In this document: positions 24,375 through 38,320 of the stretch, piece by piece
How positions within the stretch are numbered: the stretch's first letter is position 1
Layout of the letters: each line of letters begins with the position of its first letter
From: Zygnema circumcarinatum
Lineage: Eukaryota; Streptophyta; Zygnematophyceae; Zygnematales; Zygnemataceae
Direction of reading: 5' to 3'
Length of the DNA: 64,000 nucleotides
NCBI GenBank assembly: GCA_037447605.1
Contig: CM074804.1
Coordinates: forward strand, 1,006,232 to 1,070,231
Position numbers and translations under genes: made by a program
The notes under the pieces: generated by a model
The model's input: only the letters and a program-made list of their open reading frames with translations
Databases searched by the model: none
Told to the model about the DNA's origin: nothing

Positions 24375-26479
24375 GGACGCAAGAAGGACGAAGAAAACGA
24401 AGGAAAGAATTTTTTTTAAAAGGAAAGAGAGACAAGCAACGGAATATGAGGAGAAATATGAGAGGAGGACAAGGAGGGGGATGAGATGATGGCGATTGGA
24501 GGGAGAACCTTCACAGTCGCAACTCAGGAAGAAGAGTGCGCCGACAGGAAGGTTCTGGAAGTATACGGACGCCACCGACGCTTGCCGCGTTTGCAATGCT
24601 TTCAACGTCACGGCGCAGCATTGGTTCAAATCTCAATTTTACATCGACTTAGAGCCAAAGGGAATTGGCACTGAACTCACGATGGCAAGGCCATCAAATG
24701 TACATGGACAAAAGAAGCATGGGGAACCACGAGGGACTGGTCGCAAAGGACCTAAAGTCGCTTAGAGTCATTCGTTGCCATTCAAGCACCCATTCACGGC
24801 GGATATCTCAAACAAGAGATATAGGTATAGATTTGTTTTCGCTGCAACCTGCATGCGCCGCCGGGCAATGCGCGCGGCAGGCTGCCCTTGCGCGCGATTC
24901 CGTGTTACTGTGCAGAAAGGCGGACACACGTGTCGGTGTACGAGTAGCCGTACAGCCAATTGGGGTTAAATAGGGTGAAATAGGGTTTAGAGCTTGGCTT
25001 GGATTTACCTTTTTCTGTTTGCTGTGTGCAATCAGCCCATGTGGAGGCTGAGCGGAGGAGGTGAGAGCTAGAATAGCTCAGGCTTATTTACTGTGATTAG
25101 AGAGAGGGATTTAGAGGATAGTGTAAGGTTGAATACTAGACAGATCATTTGTAATCCTCTTACCTTCGTAATGGAGTTTTAGGCTACAAAGCTTTCTCCA
25201 AAAGATTTGTAGTGAATGTTTGATTCCTTTGCATTATCTTCATTCTGAAATGTCTACTATGTATTTATTTATCGGAAGCCGAATTGGGAAGTGAAGTCGA
25301 TGCATGCTTACAACGCAAACAGGCAAAAAACCCACTCTCCCTCTCTCCCCCATAGAGTCCAACCAGTACTTCTGCTCCCTATGCGAATCTGAAAAAAACT
25401 TTACAAACAGTAACCTTACAAGCCACTTCCCATTTCTATGTGTCAAGTCCCAAAAAACTGTATAGTACAACACATATAGTTCTTCATATCTCGCCTTTCC
25501 AAGAATGGAAAAAGTGTGCCTCTGTCCAATATAGCTATGGCTTACACGAGCCTCCCATAGACACCATCAAAAAGAAAGCGAACAATGGACACAGGCAGCC
25601 CTAAAAGGAGCAGCCGCAGTACAGCAGAGGCTGGTTATCTGCTCTCAGATCCCTATCGCACTAAAGCTACACATTATCCTCTTGTCCCTCTCCTGAGGAC
25701 AAACATCACCCGGAGCCCCTCAGAAGCTCACTCAGCAAGACTCACAGCTTCGTTGTTCTCCTCCTTGCGAGTACCTTCCTATACTGCATTCACAATAAAC
25801 ATCAATGGCTGATTGAAGGTCTGCCAGACGACTAAAGAATGACTGAGTCAGTGGAGCCTCCTTCTCGCTTACAAGCTTTCCATATTGGACCCCTGAGGAT
25901 TCTCCACAGCCACAATCTGAACGAGATACTCCATTCCACTCCTTCCATATAAGGATGCTGTTTGCCCGACAAGGCTGTTCTTGGCCAGCCATCTCGGTTT
26001 TATCCCCGCATCTGCATTCAAGACTGAGCTCCACCTATTCTTATTCCTAGAGGTTACCTGTCAAGGCGCAGACAACTTCTTACAAGTTCCAAGATCTGTT
26101 GACCTAAATCCCTTTGTGTCCAGCCTTGAGAGTGCTTGTCGAACCTTTTCTTGTTGAATTTATAGCGTTCGACACTTCCTGTAGGAGAAATCTTCTTCAG
26201 TATTGTCAACTCTAGACACGTAGAAGCATTGAGACCAAGCTCCTTTCTTGTGAATAAGTCCAACCTGACACTCAGCCCATCCCACAAAAGGGAATCTCCT
26301 TACAAAGAGAAGGGACATAAATGCGATTTTTTGTTAAGCTTGGCTGCGAGTTACTCTCACTCTAGCACTTCTGGAGTGTGGTGGCACAATTTTAAGGGGA
26401 AATCAGTTTCACTTTGCAAATGTTAATGGAAAAAATTCAAAAGCAGTGAGGGTTTCCAGGGTAACGCAAGAATCAGCCT
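24375..26479. other. gene-poor intergenic stretch
   Basis: Only short overlapping ORFs on both strands, without domain signatures or clear splice structure. It contains one reverse-strand copy of the ~90-bp dispersed element (24670-24765) and a hairpin block near 25173-25199. Nothing else is supported. Confidence 0.4.
24670..24765 (-). repeat. dispersed ~90-bp element, copy A
   Basis: The reverse complement reads GGTCCTTTGCGACCAG, then CTCGTGGTTCCCCATG, then a GATGGC stem closing as ATGGC-CTT-GCCAT. The same blocks recur at 31811-31897, 43761-43855 and 45870-45963. The similarity to the copy at 43761 continues a little past the stem (GTGAG.TCA.TGC). Nature unknown. Confidence 0.7.
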
Positions 26480-26773
26480 ATGTTCCGGTCACCCGCAATG
26501 AACAAGCTTTTCACTTCCAAGGTTGCTCCTCCTGATTGTTCCCTCCTCTCTACTTTTCATCCCCTCACCTCCCCTCCCTCTCGCTTCACAATTGATTCCA
26601 CACCTGCCCCACTCCCCTGTCTCCTGTCATCCATTCCCCCTGTTGTACCTCCCCTTTTGGAAAGTGAAGTTACCAAATGGTACAACAAGTGTTATGAGGA
26701 AGATAGCAATAGGCAAACGGCAATAGATGGGGAAATTCAAAGGTTACTGGGCAAAGGCTACTCTTCAGATTGA
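26480..26773 (+). CDS. hypothetical small protein (97 codons)
   Basis: Single ATG-started frame with a proline/serine-rich first half and a charged end (KWYNKCYEEDSNRQTAIDGE). It has no family I recognise and no supporting neighbour. It could be a short gene, a transposon remnant or chance. Confidence 0.2.
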   Translation: MFRSPAMNKLFTSKVAPPDCSLLSTFHPLTSPPSRFTIDSTPAPLPCLLSSIPPVVPPLLESEVTKWYNKCYEEDSNRQTAIDGEIQRLLGKGYSSD

Positions 26774-28028
26774 GGATCTCTGCTCACCTTTATGCCTGCT
26801 ATTCCTGCCCCAATCTTCTCATGCTTCCGAGGATGAAATGTGAGAATATAATCTTCAACGAACCTTTGGTCGTCTTTTGATAAAAATTGTCCTGGCTTGT
26901 ACCTGCACGACACCGGTTGACTTGACAGCACTTAAAGTGGGAATCAAAAAAACAATTTAGGCCTTTCGTTCAGCAGCCTTTTCAAGACATACAGCCGAAC
27001 TTGGCAGAAGTGATAGCAACGAAGACGGGGACAGACATCTTCCAACATCATCGCAAGCACACTGCAAGCCCGAGAAAACAGCAATGCCTATCCACATTGC
27101 CGGTCTTTCACCTTGGAAATGAAAGCAGTCAATGTTGCGCTAAAGTTGCTACTTGACAAAAAAAGCATTTAGGACAACAAATAAATCAGTTACGAGCCTA
27201 GAGAAATAAAAAAGCCAAAGAAAAGGTAACCAGCCAGGGAGAACTTTGACGCATTTTAGCCTAGCTTACCTTGTGTGGAGAATATATCGGGCCATTGCAC
27301 GTCGAATTTTGCGGGGATAAAACGCCTTATTTTCCGTCTGCATAGTAAACAAGATTCTTGCTTCAGTAGATAGCAGTTTGCAGGAAAATAGCTTTTTTGC
27401 TTGTCTATTTGCGTTGTAAGGGTGCATCGACTTCAATTACCAATTCGGCTTCCAGTAGCTCAAAATACTACACTGATCTCCAGAATCAATTCCAACTATT
27501 TGCAATCACATCCTAATGAGCAGCAGATGCATCGTCACTCTTATCTTCAGCTTTAACAATACCTCCAAAGACTCGTCAGGGCTGTCTGCGGAAGTATTGG
27601 AGGTACTCAAGGCAGGTGCGTCTTGATCAGAATGGCAACACCGCGCTTGGAGGTCCCTCAATTCCAATCCGAATCTCCAGGAAGCAGGAGATGCTTCAAA
27701 GGAGAAGCTGCCAGACAGAGCATTCCTGCACAGTTCGGCAACTTGCCCTGCAGTTCGCCTCACAACTGAAGCCCTCATGATTGTCACGTTCACTTCTTGG
27801 TCGCAGCAGCTCTCAATAGATTTCTGTTATCAGAGCTATTTCTCTGTAAGTTTTTGGGAGCAGTTTCTTGCAGGAATCGTTTGAAGCCATGCGGACGAAT
27901 GCGCCGCAGCAGCACCTTTTTTTCCGAACGAGTACTGTATACAACCGTGCCGCCATAAGTAAGTAAAGTTCTTTTGCTAACATGCATGGCGGAATCTTTC
28001 TGAATGGTTCTTAGTGTTCCTAAAGGAG
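26774..28028. other. intergenic region upstream of the DUF3228 gene
   Basis: No gene called. Two minus-strand frames (27506-27793 and 27790-28050) overlap in succession and have fairly protein-like composition, but no family, start context or splice signal ties them together. The promoter and 5' UTR of the DUF3228 gene should be in the right end. Confidence 0.35.
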
Positions 28029-30517
<2,489 letters not shown>

Positions 30518-30540
30518 TGGCGGACCTTCGGTGGCTGCAT

Positions 30541-30602
30541 TGGAGGGAGGGAGGGGGAGGGAGGGAGGGAGGGAGGGAGGGAGTGAGGGAGGGAGGGGGA
30601 GA
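30541..30602. repeat. (GGGA)n low-complexity tract
   Basis: GGGA/GGGGA units starting about 25 nt after the DUF3228 stop codon, so within its likely 3' UTR. Confidence 0.85.
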
Positions 30603-30961
30603 GGGATCGAAGCTGCTGCCTTCTCTTCTGTTCCGCGAGGCGCTTGATGCAGCACTTCTTCTTCTTCTTCTGCGATGATGCATGATGATGCGATTGATGT
30701 CTCCAAGAGAAGCTCGCACTTTGAATGAATGACCTCCTTCCTTCATCAGAGGAGAGCCGTTTGGGACAAACATGAGACAAAGCATGTTTTTGTTTTTGCA
30801 TTGGTCCAAGTTTGAGCTCTCTCTCAGTGAGAAACAGTTGTTCTGCAGACGCCCATTCTCTCCCCGACAAATAAGGGTTAGTTAGTGGCTGGCTAGTTAG
30901 TCAGCTAGTCAGCGGGGCATGCCCCGGCCATGACTCCATGGAGTGTGCCTCTACGGATTTG

Positions 30962-32391
30962 CACGTGGTGGCTCTGTCCAACGTGGCATGCCACGTCGGA
31001 TTGACGTTTTCCGTCGTGAAGAAAAAACGGTCGATTGGACGAATGGGGGAGAGCCACGTGGCAGGTCGCGCGCGCAGGTCCAGGTTCTCGACGATCAAAA
31101 AAGCCCCACCGCCCAAATCCTCCAATCGGTGCTTGCGCTGCGGATGTCGTAATCTGACGTGACAATCTCTGATTGGCCTGTTTAGATCGTGTTCATCGTC
31201 GCAATGCTCTGTTCTTGAAAAATCGTTCGTACAAGAATGAGCTCGGAACGAATACATTTTTTTTCGTAGAATAGCAGAGCGAAGCCGTACTGTTTTCGAA
31301 ACGGATCCCGAAGCGAAAGCGCCTACGACTTTTTGAAGATCGCGAAACGCTGAGTGAGTGCGGTGACCTCAGGATGACGTATTTTTAGGGCTGGCATGGG
31401 TCGTCCCATGCAGGCTCTCCTCTTTTTTCAAGTTTGGTTTCCCGTAGAACGACACAGACTGAAATCTACATGGAACGGGGTAGCTTGGCTAATCGTGCTG
31501 TAGTCATAGTCCTTTGACTAAGATTGTGCTGGCCCTAGAGTTGGGGCTTGGTTGGCTGTTACCCCAATATTTTCCTCGCTGTGTTTGTGGGGATTTGATG
31601 AGCATGTGCAGGAGGAGGATGAGTGTGTGAGGATTTGCAGGGCGTCCGTCTTATTCAATGCGCGCACAGTATGAACAAATTTTGGCTCATAATGTTGTGC
31701 ATGACGCGATTGCTACGGTGGCACAAAAGGCCGGATTGACGCAAGCCGAGCCGCATTGTACCCCCTCGATCCTCGCTACTTTTTATCGACAGCGCATTTT
31801 TGTACCCAAGTTTTTCTCTTTTAGTCCTGTGCGCCCAGTTCCTCGTGGTTTCCCATGCCGATGTCGTCCTTGTCCACTTGATGGCCTCATCCCCATGCGC
31901 GAATGCACCATCCTTCATCCATCACGCGCGCATGCATCTTGCCATTCCCGCACTCGCCCGTTACGTCACCACATCCCCCTCCCCCCGCGCCCGACAAGCC
32001 CTCCCCGCTACGTGGCGGCCCCGCGGCCCCGCCCCCCGCATGCCCCCGTCCCCGCGCACATGGCCCGGCGGCGCTTTCTCGGCGCTTCCTCCGCCCGCCC
32101 GCCGCTCCGCGTTACGATATTTCCCCCGGATCGCTCTCTATGGCGCCGCCGATCTCTTCACGTGGCCTCGCACGTGCGAGCGGCTGACTCCGCGCGTGCA
32201 CCCGCGTTCGCTGGCCGTTTCGGATCCCTCTTGCAACGCTTTCAACGGCTCAGATCGCACGATCCGCCAAACCGCACAGTCGGACGGTGCAGATCTCGTG
32301 CCCAACTAACCCCTTTCCTTGTCGGCACATGCTTCCCCCCATCCTGTACGGATACGCTATCCTGTCCGGCGCACCCACCGCCCGCCACGTG
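30962..32391. promoter_or_regulatory. G-box/ABRE-like CACGTG cluster upstream of the CCCH gene
   Basis: CACGTG cores at 30962, 31055, 32159, 32171 and 32386. The second sits in a perfect GCCACGTGGC palindrome (31053-31062), and those at 30962, 32159 and 32386 are followed by G, giving ACGTGG. Such cores bind bZIP and bHLH factors in light and abscisic acid responses. Related RR-type CCCH genes in Arabidopsis are tied to ABA and light in seeds, so regulation of this kind is plausible but not shown. Confidence 0.45.
31811..31897 (+). repeat. dispersed ~90-bp element, copy B
   Basis: Shares GTCCTGTGCGCCCAG, TTCCTCGTGGTTTCCCATG and GATGGCCTCATCCCCAT with the other three copies. The closing stem is weaker here (ATGG/CCAT). 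Confidence 0.65.
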
Positions 32392-32787
32392 GCGCTGGCC
32401 CACCTGACTGCGGATCTTGAAGCGCCCTCTGATTGGCCGCCGGGGGCCGTACGGCCAAATTTGCCGCCCCGGCTGTCGTCTTGCCCCGCCCGGCCGCCCG
32501 CCCTGCCACGTCAGCAGCCGCCCGGGCCCGCGCCTCAAATCCCGTAGCCCGCGGAGAGCCCTCGGGGATCACGTCAGCTGCCCGAAAAAGATTTGCCAAT
32601 AGTACAACCTGCCCGTTTTATCCAATTCCGCGAATCGCGTCCTTTCTGGACACGCTTAAATCAAAGTTTTAATTTTTCATCTGCCCGTTGCCCGGCCTTC
32701 ACCCGGGCCCTTTCCGGCGGCCCCCCCCACCTTCCTGCCATTCCTCGGTCTCCCTCTCCCTCCTTCCCTCCCTCCCTCACGGAAACC

Positions 32788-34962
32788 ATGGCTGCGGAAC
32801 GAGAGAGCAGCGCCGCCATGGCTGCTCTCTACGGAGAGGCCTTCGAGCTCCCATGGGACCTCCGCTCGCAGTCTCAGCTCAGGCGCCACCACTCTCTCCC
32901 TCCCCCTATCTCTACCTCTCCCTCCGATGACTCTTTCTCCCACCCTTCCTCCCTCCCCTACTCTAATTCTCCCTCTCCCTTCTCCCCACGCCCTCATCGC
33001 AGCCCTCCCACCTCCCCCTGCCCCCCTCCCGCCCCCGCTTCCTCCCTCTACCGTCTCAACCTCTCCCTCGCCGACTCCTTCCCCCCAGAATCCATGGCTT
33101 CCCCTCGCATCTCCGACGTCGGTGGCCTCTTCCGCTTCCTCCCCTCCAACAACGAGCCTGACGAAGAGGACCTGACTGCCCTCTCTAACGCGCTTCGCCT
33201 CGCTGTCGGGGGAGGCTCTCCTGGAGGAGCTGTGGGAGGAGCTGCGGGAGAGCCCGGCTCCCACCCTCACATCCAAGACATGTCCGTCTACTCCTCCGAC
33301 GAGTTTCGAATTTACGAATTCAAGGTCCGCCGCTGCATGCGGGGCCGCAGCCACGACTGGACTGACTGCCCCTTCGCTCATCCCGGCGAGAAGGCGCGCC
33401 GGAGGGACCCCAGGCGCTACCACTACAGTGGGACCGCCTGCCCCGACTTCAGGAAGGGAGCCTGCCGGAGAGGTGATGCGTGCGAATATGCTCATGGGGT
33501 CTTCGAGTGCTGGCTCCACCCCGCCCGCTACCGCACGCAGCCCTGCAAGGACGGAAGGAACTGTAAGCGGAGGGTCTGTTTTTTCGCTCACAGTAACGAG
33601 CAGTTGCGGCTTTTGCCTGCAGCCGCGGCGGCGCAGAGCTTGGCAGCGCAAGGAGGGGCAGGGGGAGGGGGAGGACACGTGGCGCAGTGTGGAGGCACGG
33701 GGTTGTCGCCCACGTCAACGCTTGCGGCTCCGAACCCGAACGACACTTCTCCCGGGTGCTCGCCTCCCGCCACGCCGAAAGAATCTCCGCCGGGGTCTCC
33801 TCCTCTGCATGAGCGAGCTATGGGGGGAGGGGCAGCTTCTGGAGTGTGGGGAGGAGCGGCTATGGCGGCGGCAGGACCAGCACCGCAGTCTCTCTCTTCT
33901 CCGCGGTTCTTTATGGGGGTTCCTTCTCCGAGGGGAGGGGGGTGGGGATTAGGAGGGTCTGCCCTTCCTCCTCATCCGAGCAACAGCTTTGTGAATGGGT
34001 CTCCGCTCTCTCCCGGAGGTGTGGGAGGGAGCCAGGGGGGTATGGCTCAGGGCCAACTTTTGAGGAGCTTGAATGGAGCACCAGTTGGGGTTGTAGGCGC
34101 TGCTGCGAGCGCGGCTATAAGGCAAAGACAGCTCGAGCGCTTCCACTCTCTTCCAGCACTCGCTATTCCCGGAGGAGTGGATGGAGGGTCTCTCTCGCTC
34201 TCCTCTCCCTATGCAGCGCCTTCTCCCTCCCACCATCGCTTGGCCCTCATGCAAGCAGCTGCAGCTGCTGTGGCTGCAAGCGCTGGCTGCGGCTCACCTG
34301 GAGGATATCCTTGTCCAAGCTCTCCCAATGTGTTCCCTTCCTCTCCCTCTGTTTCCGAGCAGCATCAGGGAAGCCGAGCGGCGATGATGTCGGATCTTGT
34401 GGCGAATCTGCAGGCTCTGGAAGTGCAGCCGGGGGGCCCAAAGCCATGGCAGAACCAAGCGCAAGTTCAGATGGAGATGGAGGCCCAAGTTCGGGCGCAG
34501 ATCCTGCAAGCTCAAGCTGTACGAGCACAGTGGCAGGCACAGCAGAGGGAGCAGATGAGAGAGGATTTGGAAGCGCAGGTGAAGGCGCAGGTTTCTATGC
34601 AGCAACAGCAGCAGCAGTTGATGGCGGCGGCGGCGAGTCTTCGGCAACGGAGCGGCGGTTCCATGTGCGAGGCTGTGGGGAGTAAAGCCTCGGAGCAAGC
34701 AGGAGCGGCAGGAGGAGGGGGAAATGGAAGTGAAGGAGATGGAGGGATAGGCAGAGGAAGGGAGTTCACAAACGACGCCTTCTTCGAAAGCGCGGATTTT
34801 GGAGTGGGCGGGGAAGGGAAGGAGAGTGACCTTTCTTGGGTGAGCGATTTGGTGAAAGATGAGTCCGTAGGTGCGGGGCCGTACAGCCGCACGTCGGGAT
34901 CGAGCCGAGCTTCAAATCCGTGGGCAGATGTGGGGCATTGGGTCCCTACAGCGAACGCATAG
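32788..34962 (+). CDS. RR-type tandem CCCH zinc finger protein (TZF family)
   Basis: Single-exon 724-residue protein of the plant arginine-rich tandem zinc finger family, which binds AU-rich RNA and controls mRNA decay and translation in cytoplasmic granules. The arginine-rich C-H region starts at Cys183 ([16 protein letters not shown]). Finger 1 is C-X7-C-X5-C-X3-H from Cys218 (CPDFRKGAC...CEYAH). Finger 2 is C-X5-C-X4-C-X3-H from Cys253 ([16 protein letters not shown]). There are no ankyrin repeats ahead of the fingers, as in Arabidopsis TZF1-6, yet the C-terminus has a [13 protein letters not shown] block like the ankyrin-bearing TZF7-11 class, so it may resemble an ancestral type. The rest is glycine/serine/proline-rich with a Q/A-rich segment near the C-terminus. 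I chose the ATG at 32788 (AACCATGGC context); an in-frame extension to 32593 has GC-biased residues only. Confidence 0.9.
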   Translation: MAAERESSAAMAALYGEAFELPWDLRSQSQLRRHHSLPPPISTSPSDDSFSHPSSLPYSNSPSPFSPRPHRSPPTSPCPPPAPASSLYRLNLSLADSFPPESMASPRISDVGGLFRFLPSNNEPDEEDLTALSNALRLAVGGGSPGGAVGGAAGEPGSHPHIQDMSVYSSDEFRIYEFKVRRCMRGRSHDWTDCPFAHPGEKARRRDPRRYHYSGTACPDFRKGACRRGDACEYAHGVFECWLHPARYRTQPCKDGRNCKRRVCFFAHSNEQLRLLPAAAAAQSLAAQGGAGGGGGHVAQCGGTGLSPTSTLAAPNPNDTSPGCSPPATPKESPPGSPPLHERAMGGGAASGVWGGAAMAAAGPAPQSLSSPRFFMGVPSPRGGGWGLGGSALPPHPSNSFVNGSPLSPGGVGGSQGGMAQGQLLRSLNGAPVGVVGAAASAAIRQRQLERFHSLPALAIPGGVDGGSLSLSSPYAAPSPSHHRLALMQAAAAAVAASAGCGSPGGYPCPSSPNVFPSSPSVSEQHQGSRAAMMSDLVANLQALEVQPGGPKPWQNQAQVQMEMEAQVRAQILQAQAVRAQWQAQQREQMREDLEAQVKAQVSMQQQQQQLMAAAASLRQRSGGSMCEAVGSKASEQAGAAGGGGNGSEGDGGIGRGREFTNDAFFESADFGVGGEGKESDLSWVSDLVKDESVGAGPYSRTSGSSRASNPWADVGHWVPTANA

Positions 34963-35834
34963 AGACAGGAGCACAAAGAGAGAGAGAAAGAGAGAGCGAG
35001 AGAGTGAGAGGAGTGTTCTCTGCGAGATAGGAGGGAGGTGAGGAGGAGACGGTAGGAGCAGCGTATGGTGGACAACAAACAGAGGAATGGGGCGCGGTTC
35101 CAACTGTTTGTCCATTTTTTCCCCATTCTTTCCAGATTTAAACTACGTCAGCGGCCGACCGCCTCTTGGCAGCATTCGTCGACTTTAGGGCAATTCGTGT
35201 AAATTCTTCGCTACCACGGGCAACGGCGTTACCCTTTGTTTGTTGTGTTTTGGTGTCGTTTTTTTTCATCCTTTTTTTTTTCCGTTTCTATATAGGGGTT
35301 AGGCCATTGCCAGATACCAAATTTTGTCAAAGGGAGCGGGCTTAATTTCTTAGCACTTTGCAAACCAGCAAGGTACAATTTGTTGCTCTAAGGAGAAAGG
35401 GAAGAGGGAAGGGGAGGGCGAGTCCGCAGCGTCTGAAGGTCATTGAGGAGGTTAACTTTGTATGATAGTGAAGGAGTGATATGCCGAGGTGGGGGTTGAG
35501 GCTCCCGCCATGTTCTCGTTCTCGCTTAGCAGCAGGACCTTTAGCGTTTCAGTGGCAGCCATTGCTAAGTCACACATTCCATTTTAGGAGGCTCGCAGTC
35601 TTCTCAGGATCTCTGTCTCGCGTTCAGAATTTGTTGGGGGGATTTTGGGGATGCAAATGAAACCAAAAACAAACTTTGCTGTTTTCTTTGGCACGCTTCA
35701 GAATGGGAAATTGAGATTTTAGTGAACCTAGGAGGATGGGAATGATGATGGCGATGCCTATGGAGCCTTGTCTGCATGGTTGGCCTTCTTGCATTTGTGT
35801 GAGTGAGGCGAAAAAAAAAAGGAAAAAAAATAAC
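34963..35834. other. 3' UTR and downstream flank of the CCCH gene
   Basis: Starts with a GA-rich stretch. No coding potential. It leads directly into the left arm of the inverted duplication, so readthrough transcription of the CCCH gene would enter that arm. Confidence 0.5.
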
Positions 35835-36310
35835 AAAAATGATAAGAAGTTTGAACTCGCTATTATTTTTGACTTGTTCGATGGAGTGTCGTCAGTTGCA
35901 CCCAAATGCGGAGCTTATCACATGTGAAATGGTGACATTTGGCTCAGTTAGAATTCCCATTCTCTCTCATTTTAACTTCTATTTAAAAAAATAATAAAAA
36001 ATGGAAAAAGTCGACCGAGATGAACTTTGTTATGTGTCTTGGAGCACTCCGAGGGTACTTCACTGTCTCACTATAGAACGCAACTTCTTTATTCTTTTCT
36101 CGCCGTTACTTTTTTCTCTTATCGAATCTCCATCCTCGTGCAGTGCCACTGTCAAGCTCTTCTGCGCCTCCTGCGATTGAAACGAACTCGCCATATGGTC
36201 CTGCGATTGAAACGAACTCGCCATATGGTCCTGAAGGCTTCACATAGGGTCATTTCAAGCCACGGTGATTCGACTATCCGCATCATACATTGGTCGGAAG
36301 AAAGATTAGC
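35835..36310 (+). repeat. left arm of inverted duplication: decayed 3' end of the alpha/beta hydrolase gene
   Basis: This arm, read on the plus strand, matches the minus strand of 36542-36996. It starts with a damaged copy of the hydrolase C-terminus (reading SSVAPKCGAYHM then stop, with an internal deletion and small indels) and continues through the matching 3' UTR. A 30-bp unit is tandemly doubled within it at 36171-36200 and 36201-36230, while the right arm has one copy. Confidence 0.85.
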
Positions 36311-36541
36311 ATCAGCCTTTATCTCCTAATTAAGTATGATGTTTGCAGTTTCCAATTCAACTTTTTGGAGAGTGGTTCATGAGATGCCCATGTGTAACTA
36401 AGCCAGCACAGCCTAAAGAGGTAGCCGCTCACGCTCAGTCCATTAGAGCACATGCAAGCTACATCCACACATCCATGTATCCAAATATCCATGTATCCAC
36501 CCATCCATCCGTTCTATGCACCATCCAATCACCCATCCCAT

Positions 36542-36996
36542 CTAATCTTTCTTTTGACCGAGGTATGATGCGGATAGTCGAATCACCGTGGCTTGAAATG
36601 ACCCTATTTGAAGCCTTTAGGAACATATGGCGAGTTCGTTTCAATCGCAAGAAAGCTTGACACTGGCAAGGATGGAGATTCGATAAGAGAAAAAACAATG
36701 TAACAGCGAGAAAAGAATGAAGAAATTGCGTTCTATGGGTGAGACAGTGAAGTACCCTCGGACTACGCCCAGACACATGACAAAGCTCATGTCGGTATAC
36801 TTTTTTCATTTTTTATTATTTTTTTAAAGAGACCCTAAAAAGTTTAAATGAGAGAGAATGGGAATACTAGCTGAGCCAAATGTCACCATTTCACATGTGA
36901 TAAGCTCCGCATTTGGGTGCAACTGACGAGCCGTCAGTGCGGCACACTCCATCGAACCAGTCGAAAATAATGGACGAGTTCAAACTTGTCATTTCA
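36542..36996 (-). repeat. right arm of inverted duplication (hydrolase 3' exon end and 3' UTR)
   Basis: Parent arm. Positions 36891-36996 are the last ~35 codons of the hydrolase and the remainder is its 3' UTR. The spacer between arms is 36311-36541 and contains ATCC/ATGTATCC-like repeats. Confidence 0.85.
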
Positions 36997-38320
36997 TGGT
37001 AGGCAAAGGCCAGATTCAGCTCTTCCTCAATGGCCTGTTTCCACATGAATCTGCTGTACTCAGGCCTTTGCAGAATTCCAGTGCCCCTTAACATTTCCTC
37101 CCAATCAAAACTTCTCCCATCTTTCATTAATCTGCCCCTCTCATCCAAGACACCTCCCTCTTGAAGGGCACGATAAACGGTCATAGAGGTCTTTACATCC
37201 AGCCTCACTATCCGCTCAGAAAAAAACTCGAGGGTAATCGGAACCTCCAAGCACGGCAACTCCGCAGCTTGAACGTTGCGTTTTCTCAAAATTCCTACAG
37301 CAATTTGCACTCTCTCTGCGGTATCTTCATCTTTTGGCATGTGAAGGAAAAGTGTGGGAGGGTAAGCCTTGCCGGATTTTAAGGGTGTGGAGTAGGCCTT
37401 TGTTATACCACTCGCAATCACAACTGCAAGTGCACTGAAATCCACCAAATGAGCAAGAATAGACACGAAATAGCCCCCCGACGAGGCCCCGAGTGCAGCA
37501 ATTGGCAGACCATTCAGACCATTCATGTTGCGCCACGTCTCAATCGCGTCTGATACTTTGCGGACCTCGTCAGAGCTTTCAGGGGGCCACAAACTCTGCC
37601 AGCAGACGGAAGAGCTGCAAAATAATCCTATACAAAACCGCGTTAGCCAGCAGGTAACATGTGATTGTTAGCAAGCTTTAGCAAGGAACAGGTCAATCTT
37701 TTTCAGTTATACAAGCCTAAAGAATGTCTGGCTTTATTTGCTTACCTATAATAATAAATGCTAATTCCCTTTACAAACAAAAGAAACCTGTCGAATTATC
37801 ACAACACTCGCTCTGTCCTACTTTCTCCCTTCATACATTGAATTCAAGATCACCTGGAGAGGGCAAGCACTGCGTATCCTCGTTGAAGAGCAGCAATGAC
37901 CAATGCGCGATCCTCAGGAAGTCCAATACATTCAGGACAATTCGCATTCCTGTCCCAAAAATGCGTTGCCCGGTGTGTGCATCCATGAGCAAAAAAAACA
38001 GCTGCTTTAGGGTTGTCCGGAATCTGCCAGACCGCTTCCGCACCCGCTAGGGTCCCCTTAGTGCTATTCAATATCACACTTTCTTTCCATAAATCGTCAG
38101 ATGCTCCCTCGTTACCGAGTTTCAGGGAACTATGTCCGCTTCTGGATGCAGGCATCAATAAATCTCCTACCTTCGGATTCATAAGATAAAGGAAGCCCGC
38201 AAACGGGAGAAGGAGGATGCAAGTTCCAAGGAACAGAAGACGGGTGTAAAGGAGAGACAATGTAGCCGACGACTGGCTGCGCACAGCCATGGCGGAACGC
38301 CTGCTGGAGCTCCCGGCCAT
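36891..38320 (-). CDS. alpha/beta-hydrolase superfamily protein with N-terminal membrane anchor
   Basis: Two exons, 38320-37854 and 37614-36891, joined in phase across a 239-nt GT-AG intron, give 396 residues. Residues about 22-47 (LLYTRLLFLGTCILLLPF and following) are a hydrophobic signal anchor. The fold signature is visible: a beta-strand followed by FFAHGCTHRATHFW (oxyanion side) and the nucleophile elbow GASSG with Ser200. FLHMPKDED near residue 250 has the look of the segment around an acid residue. The product is an uncharacterised plant hydrolase that may face the endomembrane lumen; the substrate is unknown. The last ~35 codons and the 3' UTR lie in an inverted duplication. Transcription diverges from STAY-GREEN on the right. 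Confidence 0.8.

Larger units (their letters stand above)
30518..32787. other. intergenic region and long GC-rich 5' region of the CCCH gene
   Basis: The left part is DUF3228 3' flank. From about 31,900 the sequence turns GC- and C-rich with pyrimidine patches up to the CCCH start codon. The long ORFs here (31658-32407, for example) are proline/arginine-rich products of GC bias with no start context or family. Five CACGTG cores and one copy of the dispersed element (31811-31897) lie in it. Confidence 0.5.

Noticed and set aside
31658-32407. 249-codon plus-strand ORF rich in proline, arginine and alanine
   Set aside because: Open in several frames at once because of GC bias; no domain; it lies in the promoter/5' region of the CCCH gene.
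32677-33678. 333-codon minus-strand ORF
   Set aside because: Antisense shadow of the GC-rich CCCH coding sequence.
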